In this document: positions 37,872-46,649 of the stretch, piece by piece
Layout of the letters: each line of letters begins with the position of its first letter
Position numbering within the stretch: position 1 is the first letter of the stretch
NCBI RefSeq assembly: GCF_020169415.1
Contig: NZ_JAIULG010000001.1
Location: 205,295-269,294 of the forward strand
Origin: Tsukamurella sp. M9C
GTDB taxonomy: Bacteria > Actinomycetota > Actinomycetes > Mycobacteriales > Mycobacteriaceae
Direction: 5' to 3'
DNA: 64,000 nt
Notes under the pieces: generated by a model
Database searches by the model: none
What the model was told of the DNA's origin: nothing
Seen by the model: the letters and a program-made list of their open reading frames with translations, nothing else
Position numbers and translations under genes: made by a program

Positions 37872-39635
37872 TCAGGACGCGGCCCGCGCCGTCGCGGTGG
37901 ACGACGAGGGGGAGGGCTTGCCGGTGGTGGGAGGTAGCTGGCTGGTCGGTCCGGTGGGCGCCCCTTGCGCCGGCCCGGGCGGGAGGAAGGGCGCGTTCGG
38001 GAGCGGACTCTGGCCCACGTCCGGCACCGGGATCGACGGGACCTGAGCTCCACCGGGCAGGGTGACCGGGGCCAACTGCGCCGGCGGCTTGGGATTCTGC
38101 TTGGTGACGTTCGTGTGCATCAGGTACGTGTTGTACGAATTGAACTGAGACACGACGAAGTACAGATCGTTGCCCGAGGAACCGGGGAGGACCCGCGGTG
38201 CGTAGAGGCTGGGGTAGTCGGTGCCCGAGGCGATGATCTCGGGATCCGACCACGGGCCGAGCGCTGACGCGGACTGACGCATCACGATGGCGTTGCGCAC
38301 CATGTCCGTATTGACCATCACGAACCGCTGAACGCCGGGATGATAGGCGACGTTGAAGTCGCCGAGCGCACCCCAGGCGAGGGGGGACGGGGCGGTCTTC
38401 TCCGCCGCGGAGAACTCGCCGCCGTTCCACACCTTGTACTTCGACGAGTCGAGGACGTCCTTGGTCTTGGTCTTCGACACGAAGACGCCGCCGATGCGGC
38501 CGGGCGGGCTCCCGTACAGGTAGACCTCGTCGCCGACGACGACGGCGGAGGTCATCTGGAAGGCCGTGTTCCGCTCGGAGTTGCGCCAGACGGCCTTCGG
38601 GGCCTTGAACCACGTGGAGCCACCGTCGTCCGAGTAGGCGATGCCCGAGTAGTTCGACACCCACTGCCCGGACGAAGGACCCCAGTTCCGAATGGAGGTG
38701 TAGGTCAGGAAGGTGCGGTCGCCGATCGCGAACCCGGAGGTCGGGATGACGGTCTCTTCGGCACCCTTCGCCTTCGCGCTCTGCAGAATCTCCTTGGCGT
38801 GGCCAGGGCGGTCCGAGATGAACGAGGTGATCTTCATGCCCGCCGAGGGATTGGAGACGTCTGCGACTGCGAGCGAATTGGACCTCCAGTCGAATCCCGT
38901 CGGTCCCGTGGTCCCCGTCCAACCGACGCCGGGGCTCTGCTGCCCGGTGCCGCCGCCGGAACCCTCCGAGGAGCTGCCCGAGCCGCCGCTGCCGGACCCT
39001 GAACCCTGCTGGCCGCCGGCGCGAATGTTGATCAACGGGATGTCGGGCACGGGGATCTTGACCGCCGAGGGAATGATCGGCACGTTCAATCCGCTACCGT
39101 CAACCAGCGGCGGAGTCGTGGCCTGCTCGCCGGTCGCGCGCGGGCCGCCGAACGTATCGCCGAACGCGACGAGAGTTCGTCCCCGCGAGTCCGCGAACGG
39201 CACGGCCCAGGCCGCGCCGGCGACGCCCCAGTTCTTGTCGGTGTGTGAATACGACTGGGCGCCAGTGATCTTCGAGACGAAGGCGTTCGTCACCGATCGA
39301 CCCTGCGGGAGGGCGGGCTGTCCGGCCCCGGGAGGTTCGGCGGCCGGAGCGGCCGGTTTCGCGGGTCCGCCCGGCCCGCCGGGACCGTTCGGTGCGGCTG
39401 CGACGATGGGGAGCCCCGGAACCCCGGGAGCGGGGGGCACGGCGTAGGGAAATGAACCCTGGGCACTGACCTGAGAGGGCTGCGCGCCCGCTTTCACCGT
39501 CTGAGAGGGTGCTGAGGAAGTCGAGCACGCGGCGACGGTGCACACCGCCACGGAGCCGACCGCAGCGGCACGCACGCGCGAGAGGAGCACGGACGTACCT
39601 CGAGATCGGTTGTGACGTACAGCATGTTTCGCCAC
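37872..39635 (-). CDS. DUF4185 lipoprotein of the secretion locus
   Basis: 587 residues. A lipoprotein signal ends at TVAACST. A Pro/Ala/Gly linker leads to a DUF4185 beta-propeller-like domain (about 115-525) with GVAGAAWAVPFADSRGRTLV, AFGDTFGG, GIAYSDDGGSTWFKAP and GALGDFNVAYHPGVQRFVMV, interrupted by a Ser/Gly-rich insert (about 208-235). The C-terminus is Pro/Ser-rich. DUF4185 domains resemble glycoside-hydrolase propellers, so carbohydrate binding or cleavage on the cell surface is plausible. It heads the minus-strand ecc cluster, divergent from the WXG100 pair. Confidence 0.82.
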   Translation of the reverse strand: MAKHAVRHNRSRGTSVLLSRVRAAAVGSVAVCTVAACSTSSAPSQTVKAGAQPSQVSAQGSFPYAVPPAPGVPGLPIVAAAPNGPGGPGGPAKPAAPAAEPPGAGQPALPQGRSVTNAFVSKITGAQSYSHTDKNWGVAGAAWAVPFADSRGRTLVAFGDTFGGPRATGEQATTPPLVDGSGLNVPIIPSAVKIPVPDIPLINIRAGGQQGSGSGSGGSGSSSEGSGGGTGQQSPGVGWTGTTGPTGFDWRSNSLAVADVSNPSAGMKITSFISDRPGHAKEILQSAKAKGAEETVIPTSGFAIGDRTFLTYTSIRNWGPSSGQWVSNYSGIAYSDDGGSTWFKAPKAVWRNSERNTAFQMTSAVVVGDEVYLYGSPPGRIGGVFVSKTKTKDVLDSSKYKVWNGGEFSAAEKTAPSPLAWGALGDFNVAYHPGVQRFVMVNTDMVRNAIVMRQSASALGPWSDPEIIASGTDYPSLYAPRVLPGSSGNDLYFVVSQFNSYNTYLMHTNVTKQNPKPPAQLAPVTLPGGAQVPSIPVPDVGQSPLPNAPFLPPGPAQGAPTGPTSQLPPTTGKPSPSSSTATARAAS

Positions 39636-39866
39636 GGCGTGCTCCCCGCTGGTCTGGGTTCGCTGGAGTGCCGCTCCAGTAAACCTGAGATTTTCATATG
39701 GATCGCGGCGACCTTATCGCGCGGATTCAGCCCTCGCTACTTGATGTGACGAAGGGTACGTTGGTTGCGGTAACTGTTGCGAACGGTCGTAACCGCTTGT
39801 AGTGTCCTGCGCAAATTCAACCTGGGGTGTCTTGCCCCGGAAGATTCCCGGAGGGGCACGACGGCC
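39636..39866 (+). promoter_or_regulatory. Divergent intergenic region upstream of the WXG100 pair
   Basis: The 231-nt gap separates the DUF4185 gene from the WXG100 genes. It is AT-richer than its surroundings. A CTGGAG/CTCCAG hairpin lies at 39663-39679. TTGCGA at 39777 and TGTAGT at 39798 form a possible promoter with a short 15-nt spacer. The GGAGGGG ribosome site for the first WXG100 gene starts near 39850. No gene is visible. Confidence 0.35.
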
Positions 39867-40199
39867 ATGGGTACTCGTTTCTCAGTCGCCAATCATGCGG
39901 TGACCACGCACGCGACCAACATCGAGCAGGTGTCGGGGGCGTTGAACGCTCAGGGCAAGCGGTTCGTCTCCGCGGTGGAGGCGCTGCCGGCGTCGTGGAA
40001 GGGGCAGTCGTTCATCGCGTGGGATCAGTTGACGACGCGGTGGGATGCTTCGTTCAAGGAGCTCAACGCGGCGTTGACGACGATCCGTGAGTCGGTGGGG
40101 CAGGCGGGGCAGCTGTACACCTCCGGTGAGCAGCAGCAGGCGGCGAACCTTGAGCAGGCGGCTCGGGGTATGGCCTGGGATCAGGCGAAGTTCCGCTGA
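39867..40199 (+). CDS. WXG100-family ESX protein (EsxB-like partner)
   Basis: 110 residues, two helices joined by the W-x-G turn at Trp44-Lys-Gly46 (ALPASWKGQSF). A Y-x-x-x-E secretion motif is present at Tyr84-Glu88 (YTSGE), which marks the EsxB/CFP-10-like member recognised by EccC. It should form a helical heterodimer with the next gene product. GGAGGGG precedes the ATG. It leads the plus-strand substrate operon. Confidence 0.92.
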   Translation: MGTRFSVANHAVTTHATNIEQVSGALNAQGKRFVSAVEALPASWKGQSFIAWDQLTTRWDASFKELNAALTTIRESVGQAGQLYTSGEQQQAANLEQAARGMAWDQAKFR

Positions 40200-40284
40200 C
40201 TCTGGGGCTTTTCGAGCCCGACTTTTGATCTGCAGCCACGGACTTCCGTGAGCTGCTTCTGAGCCTTCCGATGAGGGGATGATC

Positions 40285-40581
40285 ATGTCTGAGATGTATG
40301 CGTACGACGAGGGTGGCGCGGAGACCGCCGGTGATGATCTGGCGTCGATCGTCGCCGCGTTGGAAGCGAACCTGGAGCAGTTGCAGGGGTACGTCGCGTC
40401 GGTGGAGTCGCAGTGGAACGCGGATGAGCAGGTGCTCTACCGCGGCGTGCAGACCAAGTGGAACAACGCCGCGGCGTCGGTGAGCGAGATCCTCGGGCAG
40501 ATGAAGACCGCGCTCGGCACGAACACCGAGCAGGTTCGTGACATGCGGTCGCAGGTGCGCTCCGCGCTGTCGCGCAACTGA
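40285..40581 (+). CDS. WXG100-family ESX protein (EsxA-like partner)
   Basis: 98 residues. The helix-turn-helix hairpin is clear but the turn reads Trp44-Asn-Ala46 (WNADEQVLY), a W-x-A variant. The second helix has YRGVQTKWNNAAASVSEIL, closely resembling the second helix of EsxA. The ATG at 40285 is chosen because GAGGGG lies 6 nt upstream; the ATG two codons earlier is too close to it. It lies 85 nt after the first WXG100 gene and is the probable dimer partner. Confidence 0.9.
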   Translation: MSEMYAYDEGGAETAGDDLASIVAALEANLEQLQGYVASVESQWNADEQVLYRGVQTKWNNAAASVSEILGQMKTALGTNTEQVRDMRSQVRSALSRN

Positions 40582-40672
40582 CTGTCCTCACGAGCTCGTC
40601 ATAGTCCTCAAGGCCGCGCTGTGCCTGCGCGGCCGCGTCCCTGTCGTTGTCTATCGAAGGATCACTGAGCTG

Positions 40673-41260
40673 ATGTCCTCCATTTTCACCCTTGCCAAGC
40701 GGCTGTCGGTAGCGGCGCTGACCAGTATCGTGATCGCCGGTGCTGTCGTCGCGCCCGCCGAAGCCGCACCGACCACGGCCGGCTGCCGTGCCGTACCTCA
40801 ACCGGCACTGACGCTGGGCGCGGAAGGCACAGTCCGCGTGGAGATTCCTGCCGCACCGGGGTGGCACGAGGGCGCCGTCCCCGCTGGTGCGTCCCGCCTC
40901 GCACTCGGCCGATTGGTGGACGCATCCAACCGCGACGCTCTCGACGCGTGGATCGGTGTGCCCACCGACAAGAAGATCACCACCTCCGCCCAGCTCGCCG
41001 ATGTGGAGACCGCCCGTAAGCAGGTGCTCTCCCGGCGGTCCGTCGCCGGACCCTGCGGCCTGCCCACCGAGGCGGTGACAATCCGCTACGCAGCGACCGC
41101 GACAGAGCGGGAGTACTTCGTCAGCGGCCGCTACACCGCGGCGCAGACGAGCAAGGAGACACTGGCCATCTACGTCGGTGTGAGCACCTTCGACCGGAAC
41201 AGACTGCCGCAGCTGGAGAACGAGCTTCTTCGCGGCTACGGCATCCGCCTGCCCGCCTGA
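40673..41260 (+). CDS. Secreted protein of the type VII substrate operon
   Basis: 195 residues with a Sec signal peptide (cleavage near APAEA-AP). The mature part is a mixed alpha/beta domain: TVRVEIPAAPGWHEGAV, LALGRLVDASNRDALDAWIG, then YFVSGRYTAAQTSKETLAIY. The layout is reminiscent of LpqN-like exported proteins, but I cannot assign it firmly. It lies between the WXG100 pair and the toxin gene, so it may help the toxin outside the membrane. No lipobox is seen: the Cys (GCRAVP) is after the cleavage site. Confidence 0.6.
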   Translation: MSSIFTLAKRLSVAALTSIVIAGAVVAPAEAAPTTAGCRAVPQPALTLGAEGTVRVEIPAAPGWHEGAVPAGASRLALGRLVDASNRDALDAWIGVPTDKKITTSAQLADVETARKQVLSRRSVAGPCGLPTEAVTIRYAATATEREYFVSGRYTAAQTSKETLAIYVGVSTFDRNRLPQLENELLRGYGIRLPA

Positions 41261-41304
41261 CCCCCTCCGCGCCCCATAGTCACTGCCTAGAGAGGCCTCT
41301 TGCG

Positions 41305-44300
41305 ATGAGTTTCGACATCACTCCTGGTGACGGCATCGTCGGGGAGTTGGAGCTGCTTGGTGATCTGATCGTCGGCGGGTTCCCGGAGGCGGTGTTCACG
41401 CTGCCGGGGGTGAGCGTCGATGAGGTACTCGATCATGCGCGTCTGTATCTGGGGTTCGCGGAGGCGGCGGAGTCGGCGCATGCGCGGGTTCGCGGACTCG
41501 AGGTACCCGAGTTCGTCGGTGTGGAGGGCCAGTTCTTCCGCGGCCGAGTCCCCGGCGAGTTGGCGATGCAACTCGGCGCGGCGGTGGAGTCGTACTCGCG
41601 GGTCGGTTCGGGGATCAAGGAACTCGCCCGCGAACTCGACGCCTCCCAAGCAGCGTTGAAACCCCTCGAAGCGCGGGCGCGGGCGGTGTTCGAGCACATG
41701 CAGAAGGTATGGATCAAGGTCAACGTTCCGTTCACGGAGTACTCGGGATTGCGCAGCGAGTGGGATGAGCTCGTTCGCGCCGCGGGTGTGGTGCACGAGC
41801 GGGTGGCGGTGGCCGGGCAGCAGGCGGCCGCGGTGATCAACGCGGGCACCGAGGCGATGGTGCCGGTCAATGACTACTTCTCCACGCTGCCTGGCGGAGC
41901 GGTGGCGGGTGGTGTTGTGGCGCAGGGTGCGCGGTCGACCGCCTCGCGTGCGGCCTCCGCTGCCGGTGGCGTGACCGGTGCTCCGGGACGCGCCGCGAAG
42001 GCGACCGCCGATGGGCTGGGTGCCGTAGCCGGTGCGGTCACCTCGGTTCCGCAGCAGATCACCGCCCGCGGCCAGCAACTCGCGCCGCAGGTGACCCCGG
42101 ACGGGATCAAGGTCGGCGACCAGCTCCTCACCGATCCCACGAGCGAGCAGGCACAGAAGCTCGTGCGGGACGGGCAGGCGACGAACATCCTCGGACTCGA
42201 TCCCACTGGTGTTCCGACGGCGATGATGATGCTCGCCTCCCCGAACACCCTGCTGCGCGAGCAGCCGCGCAAAAAGTCGGCCGGGCGTAGATGGTCGGGT
42301 GAGGAGTCGAAGGCGCAGTCGATCGCGGAGAATGCGGTCGGTCAGGTGGTCTCGGTGCCGGGACGGTTCGTCGGCGGAGCCGTCGACCGGTTCGGTAACA
42401 CCATCGCCGGCAATGCCGCGCTGATCGGTGTCGGTGGTGACCCCGTGCGCGCGTGGACGGGGCTGCTCTCGAACGTCACCAGCCCCGTTGCGGGTGCTGG
42501 TCGTGCCGTGGCGTCGGCGACACCCGAGCAGATCCTGGCCGACCCCGTCGCCGCAGCCGGCTCGGCGGCAACCCATGCGCCCGCCGCGGTGCCGTTCGTC
42601 GGCTGGGTATACGGGCTGGTGGAGTGGGCGACCAAGCCAGGCGAACTCGCCCGCGAAGGCGCGAAGGAAACACTCACCTCCGCCCTGGACGCCCTCACCC
42701 TCAAAAACCTCGAAGCAGGCCAGGCAGTCGCCAACACCGGCGAAGTGCACGTCACCACGCCCGACGTGGACATCCACGCCGACAACGGCGGATACGTCAC
42801 CTTCACCCTCCCCGATCTCGAAGGCGGAGAACCCAAAGCCTGGTACATCCTCGCCACCCCTGATAGCCCCGGAAACTTCACCACCAACGTCGCGACCGGT
42901 CCCGATGAGGAACTCATCGAACGCGCCGACGGCTCCGTCGTGTTGGTCAACAGCGGCACCGGACAGATCGTCCGTACGATCAAGACTCCGTGGGCGAAAG
43001 ACGCAGTCGGACGCGATCAACCCACCTGGTACTCCATCGATAAGGTCGACGACCAAACGTCGACGATCACCCAACACATCGCCCCGAACAAGAACGCGTT
43101 GTACCCCCTGATCGCGGACGCTCCTGCGGGGGCGCAGATCAAGCCGCCTTCAGGATCGCAGATCGCGGATATTAGCGGCGGGGCCACCGCAGGCGCTAGT
43201 GCTGGCGCTTCCGTCGGGCAGGTTGCGGGCGGCTCGGCGCCGACGGTACAGTCCGATGGCTTTTCGGGGCCGACGACGACGAACGCGGTCAACGCCCCTT
43301 TCGAGCGGCCACAGGGCAATGGGGGCACCACGACCCCGAACGTCCAATCCGAGCCCTACAGTCCTTCTGCTGGAGCAAGCAGTGGTGGTACCGCGAACAC
43401 CGACCCGCAGCCGTACCGGCCCACCCCCGCACCAGAGGCGCCGCCGAAGCCGGACGCCGAATCTGGTCAGGACGACAAGCAGCCCGACACCTACGTCGGA
43501 GCCGTCACCGACACCGGCAGCAGTTTCCAGGACGTTTCGGGCTCCGAGGTCGGTGTCAAGAGCGTCGCCGACCCGAACGTCAACACTGGTGGTGGCGTTC
43601 CTGCGCCTGGTGACAGGTCGGCTGAGCTGACCCGACTTGTCCAGTCAGGATTGATGAACTCGGCAATGCTGCAGGCCCTCGGCTACCACATCGATCCCAG
43701 CGGCAAGGTCGTCAAGGACACCGGTCCGATCGTGTCGGTAGAGCTCGCCCCCGATCTGGGGCAGAGCCCGGTGGCGGGGCTGATCGTGCCGCAGCTACAA
43801 GCCGGCGGAGCGCAGGTGAAAGTCAAGTCCCCGGTGCCGGGGACGCCGCAGGACAACGACATCAGTTCAGTGTCGATCGGCGACCCCGGCAAGCAGGTAG
43901 ACACCTACCTCGTGCGTGGTGACGGTGCGACCAGCCGTACGCAGTCGACGCGCACCCTCGACGGGATCGAGACGATCACCCAGACCTTCGACGGCACCCG
44001 CATCGACGGCCACACCACCCTCAGCCCTGACGGAAAGCCCGTCTCCTCGACGTGGACCGACACACCCGGCAACCAAGGAACCGTCGACAACACCAGCCCC
44101 CAACAGCGCACCCATGTCGACGTTGCGGACCAGTACGGCGGCGGATACACCGACACGATCACCACGGGCGAGACAGGCAACGTTTACGAGACGACCGGCG
44201 TAAACGCCAACGGAGACGTGATCGAGTCCACCATCACGAATATGGGGCAGCAAGGTCTCGCCAAGCACTATCGGATCAACGGCGTCGACGAAGAGGTCCT

Positions 44301-45417
44301 CGCCGCGAGCCGCATCAACGAGCTCGGCGATCCAGCACGCCTGAAGATCTTCAACGAAAAGGTCAAGCCCGCCCAAGAAGCCTACGAGCGTGCGGTGCGC
44401 GACCTGTATATGAGCCCGGGTGACGGGGCGGCGATTACTGCCGCTCAAGGGCAGGTAAAGAGGACCTACGCTGCACTCATTGAGGCCCTCGGCGAGTACG
44501 GCCTCGTCCCCAAGTTCGACCCCAGTCAGATAATCCAGACCGGAAACGGCACCTACGAGGCGCCGATGACCGGCCCCGACGGAAAGCCCATCATCGGTGG
44601 TAACGGGAAGCCGTTGATGGCTAATATTGTCGCACGCCCTGACGGCGGGTTTAGCGTCGCCCAAGACGTCGGGATGGGAATAAACACGTCGACGATCTCT
44701 TCGACCAACGGGTACGAAGGCACGCAGTACATGTCGAAGGGCGTCGTACAGGACAAGAGCCTGGACACATTCCTCGGCATCCTCGACGTCGTCGGCGTCG
44801 CCGCCGCCGCACCTGGCGCAGGCCGCGCACTCGGAGGCCTTCTCCGAGTCGGCGGAGAGCAGATCGCATCCAATGCCCTCAAGGAAGGTGGCGAGAAGGC
44901 TGCGGTAGCAGCCCTCCGCACAACCACAGACGAAGCCAGCGGAATCGCAGCTAGGCAGAGTCTTACTGGGGCGGACAGGCAGGCGATTCTCGACTACACT
45001 GGTAATAAGCACTATCAGACCTTGAACGCAGGATTGAGGAGCGGTGTGGTTACCGGAGAGCAGCGAACAATGGCCAATGCGATTAACGCAGCATTGGCGA
45101 AGCTTCCCGACTACAGCGGGCAAGTCGTTCGCGGCGTCGATCTGAGTCCGGCCGATCTTGCGCGATATCAGCCAGGGGCTGTCGTGCGGGAGGCGCCATT
45201 CACAAGTACGACCATCGATCCGACTAAAGCCTTCTCTGGAAATACCAGATTCATTATTCAATCGACATCTGGAAAGTATGTCGAGCCCCTCTCTGCGATT
45301 CCCGGGGAGATGGAAGTACTGTTTCCTACGGATAGCCTATTCCAAGTGCTGAGCAAGAGTGTGGATCCGGTCACCGGAGAAACCATCATTGCAATGATCC
45401 AGAGGGTGGCTCCTTGA
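41305..45417 (+). CDS. Type VII-secreted polymorphic toxin with C-terminal ADP-ribosyltransferase domain
   Basis: 1370 residues without a Sec signal. The N-terminal ~200 residues are helical, suited to ESX secretion; an Ala/Gly/Val-rich part (200-450), an extracellular-type beta region (485-615), a Pro/Ser/Gly linker (about 622-730) and repeats such as GHTTLSPDGKPVSSTWTD (about 870-985) follow. A hydrophobic pre-toxin segment is near 1150-1185. From residue ~1221 the chain becomes an R-S-E ADP-ribosyltransferase: Arg1276 in VVRGVDL, Ser-Thr-Thr at 1301-1303 in APFTSTTID, and Glu1335/Glu1337 in IPGEMEVLF. The ExE form usually modifies arginine. Base composition falls at this end (48 of 60 G+C at 42541, 25 of 60 at 45241). 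Confidence 0.9.
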   Translation: MSFDITPGDGIVGELELLGDLIVGGFPEAVFTLPGVSVDEVLDHARLYLGFAEAAESAHARVRGLEVPEFVGVEGQFFRGRVPGELAMQLGAAVESYSRVGSGIKELARELDASQAALKPLEARARAVFEHMQKVWIKVNVPFTEYSGLRSEWDELVRAAGVVHERVAVAGQQAAAVINAGTEAMVPVNDYFSTLPGGAVAGGVVAQGARSTASRAASAAGGVTGAPGRAAKATADGLGAVAGAVTSVPQQITARGQQLAPQVTPDGIKVGDQLLTDPTSEQAQKLVRDGQATNILGLDPTGVPTAMMMLASPNTLLREQPRKKSAGRRWSGEESKAQSIAENAVGQVVSVPGRFVGGAVDRFGNTIAGNAALIGVGGDPVRAWTGLLSNVTSPVAGAGRAVASATPEQILADPVAAAGSAATHAPAAVPFVGWVYGLVEWATKPGELAREGAKETLTSALDALTLKNLEAGQAVANTGEVHVTTPDVDIHADNGGYVTFTLPDLEGGEPKAWYILATPDSPGNFTTNVATGPDEELIERADGSVVLVNSGTGQIVRTIKTPWAKDAVGRDQPTWYSIDKVDDQTSTITQHIAPNKNALYPLIADAPAGAQIKPPSGSQIADISGGATAGASAGASVGQVAGGSAPTVQSDGFSGPTTTNAVNAPFERPQGNGGTTTPNVQSEPYSPSAGASSGGTANTDPQPYRPTPAPEAPPKPDAESGQDDKQPDTYVGAVTDTGSSFQDVSGSEVGVKSVADPNVNTGGGVPAPGDRSAELTRLVQSGLMNSAMLQALGYHIDPSGKVVKDTGPIVSVELAPDLGQSPVAGLIVPQLQAGGAQVKVKSPVPGTPQDNDISSVSIGDPGKQVDTYLVRGDGATSRTQSTRTLDGIETITQTFDGTRIDGHTTLSPDGKPVSSTWTDTPGNQGTVDNTSPQQRTHVDVADQYGGGYTDTITTGETGNVYETTGVNANGDVIESTITNMGQQGLAKHYRINGVDEEVLAASRINELGDPARLKIFNEKVKPAQEAYERAVRDLYMSPGDGAAITAAQGQVKRTYAALIEALGEYGLVPKFDPSQIIQTGNGTYEAPMTGPDGKPIIGGNGKPLMANIVARPDGGFSVAQDVGMGINTSTISSTNGYEGTQYMSKGVVQDKSLDTFLGILDVVGVAAAAPGAGRALGGLLRVGGEQIASNALKEGGEKAAVAALRTTTDEASGIAARQSLTGADRQAILDYTGNKHYQTLNAGLRSGVVTGEQRTMANAINAALAKLPDYSGQVVRGVDLSPADLARYQPGAVVREAPFTSTTIDPTKAFSGNTRFIIQSTSGKYVEPLSAIPGEMEVLFPTDSLFQVLSKSVDPVTGETIIAMIQRVAP

Positions 45418-45418
45418 A

Positions 45419-45628
45419 ATGGCCGAAAAAACCAAGAGAGGTGGACGTAGAGTGTCGGAATCAGTAAATGGAAGAACTTTCGGAAGTCCTGAAGAATTCG
45501 GTTTGGAACCATTAGCTCCTGCTGAAATCGAGGAAGCTGAACGCAACTTGAAGGCGTTTCAAGCTGAGAGGCAACAGGCTTACCTGGATGGGCGAACGAC
45601 AGAGGCTTCTCCGAAATTTGATGAGTAG
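45419..45628 (+). CDS. Small acidic protein, candidate immunity protein of the toxin
   Basis: 69 residues from ATG 45419, one nucleotide after the toxin stop, or 58 residues from GTG 45452, which has an AAGAGAGG site 10 nt upstream and is the better start. The shorter form is acidic and helical (LAPAEIEEAERNLKAFQAER). The gene shares the low G+C of the toxin end. Immunity genes normally follow the toxin directly, so this position is the main evidence; it is short for that role and I recognise no immunity family. It could equally be a chaperone or a truncated gene. Confidence 0.55.
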   Translation: MAEKTKRGGRRVSESVNGRTFGSPEEFGLEPLAPAEIEEAERNLKAFQAERQQAYLDGRTTEASPKFDE

Positions 45629-45993
45629 GGGACGTTGATCGCCTGTTAATTCCCCACGGGCGTTACCGCACGCGAAAAGATGACATCTCGCAGCAGCAGT
45701 GCGGGCCCGACGATACGGTGGTCCCTCGGTGTCGATGTCGGGCGTGGCTGGCCGGGATTAACACGACGCGGGTGACGATGCGGACAGGCTAATGCCGATC
45801 ATCGAAGGCAGGGAAGGCCTGTCCGAGCTCGCAACGCCCGACTTCTTTCAAGTCCCGTACCCATCGCGCGGCTCCACCGAGCGTGTGGTGGCACTCATGT
45901 ACTACAACTGCGTATGGGATGTGGAACACGCCCACTCCCCGGCACGTATCTGCCCCAAACCAGGGGGCGCACTATAAATCCGGCGACCCGTAG

Positions 45994-46191
45994 CACACTG
46001 GTGTATGGCCCTCAAGCCTTCCTAAGGCAACCTGGTCGAAGGGAGGCGCCATCCCCGGCTGGGAGTACGTGAACCGCGCGCCGGAGAAACCGCGAATGCA
46101 TTGCAAGGGTCAGATGACTGGCATCCGACGGACGCCCGACGGACGCATTCCGGAACATGTTCTGATCGACCGAGATCGAGAAGGCGTTTGA
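45994..46191 (+). pseudogene. Fragment of a possible toxin-tip or immunity gene
   Basis: An open frame of 66 codons with no good start. Its second half (GWEYVNRAPEKPRMHCKG, RIPEHVLIDRDREGV) has aromatic and charged residues in protein-like proportions and ends at TGA, while a shifted frame continues with EKAFEGNSEMLNKIHCRYRI. That suggests a frameshifted gene end. The antisense frame is also open here, so the call is weak. Confidence 0.28.
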
Positions 46192-46272
46192 AGGCAACAG
46201 TGAGATGCTCAACAAAATCCATTGTCGCTATCGCATCGATTGGGGGCAGATCAATTGCAGCGACCTCTGAGA

Positions 46273-46629
46273 ATGTTCGGTTCGTCAATTCCGAAGGCAG
46301 CAGAGTCGCCGCATCACCGAACCAGCACCGTACCCGGCTGCGACGGTATCATCCAATACAATACGTTCGGCCGAGGATGATCTGAATGTCATCGACGGCG
46401 CGACGCTAAAGAGAAGAGTGTCCACTGGTCATTCAATGAAGCGCGCGATTGCGCGACCACGTTCTACCCCCACCACACGGACGAAGGCTTCTTTCCTCTG
46501 TGCCGCGCCTTCGAATCGATCGAACGTGAGGCGAATGCCGTCTTCAAACGAGGAAGGGCGATTGCCAGGCCGATTCTCGTTCGGCAACAGTCCTCAACTT
46601 GTCCGACGTCTCCGTGCGGCAGCGCATAA
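46273..46629 (+). pseudogene. Interrupted coding fragment with an internal TGA
   Basis: One frame runs from an ATG through CDGIIQYNTFGRG to a TGA at 46378, then continues open for 82 codons including KEKSVHWSFNEARDCATTFY and EGFFPLCRAFESIEREANAV. The second part reads like real protein but has no start of its own. It is probably an orphan toxin or immunity remnant; family unknown. Confidence 0.3.
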
Positions 46630-46649
46630 CCGCCGCGCGGAGCGCAGGA

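Larger units (their letters stand above)
45629..46649. other. AT-richer region with coding debris downstream of the toxin
   Basis: About 1 kb without a confident gene, clearly lower in G+C than the neighbours (28 of 60 at 46201-46260). Several interrupted coding-like stretches are present: a short frame at 45792-45977, the two fragments listed separately, and a competing minus-strand open frame at 46022-46288. This is what is expected where toxin tips or immunity genes have been swapped and decayed. I found no transposase, tRNA or attachment-site duplication. Confidence 0.6.

Noticed and set aside
46022..46288. Minus-strand gene of 88 codons in the debris region
   Set aside because: It has a plausible front half, but no clear ribosome site, and plus-strand fragments compete in the same place; I could not support either.
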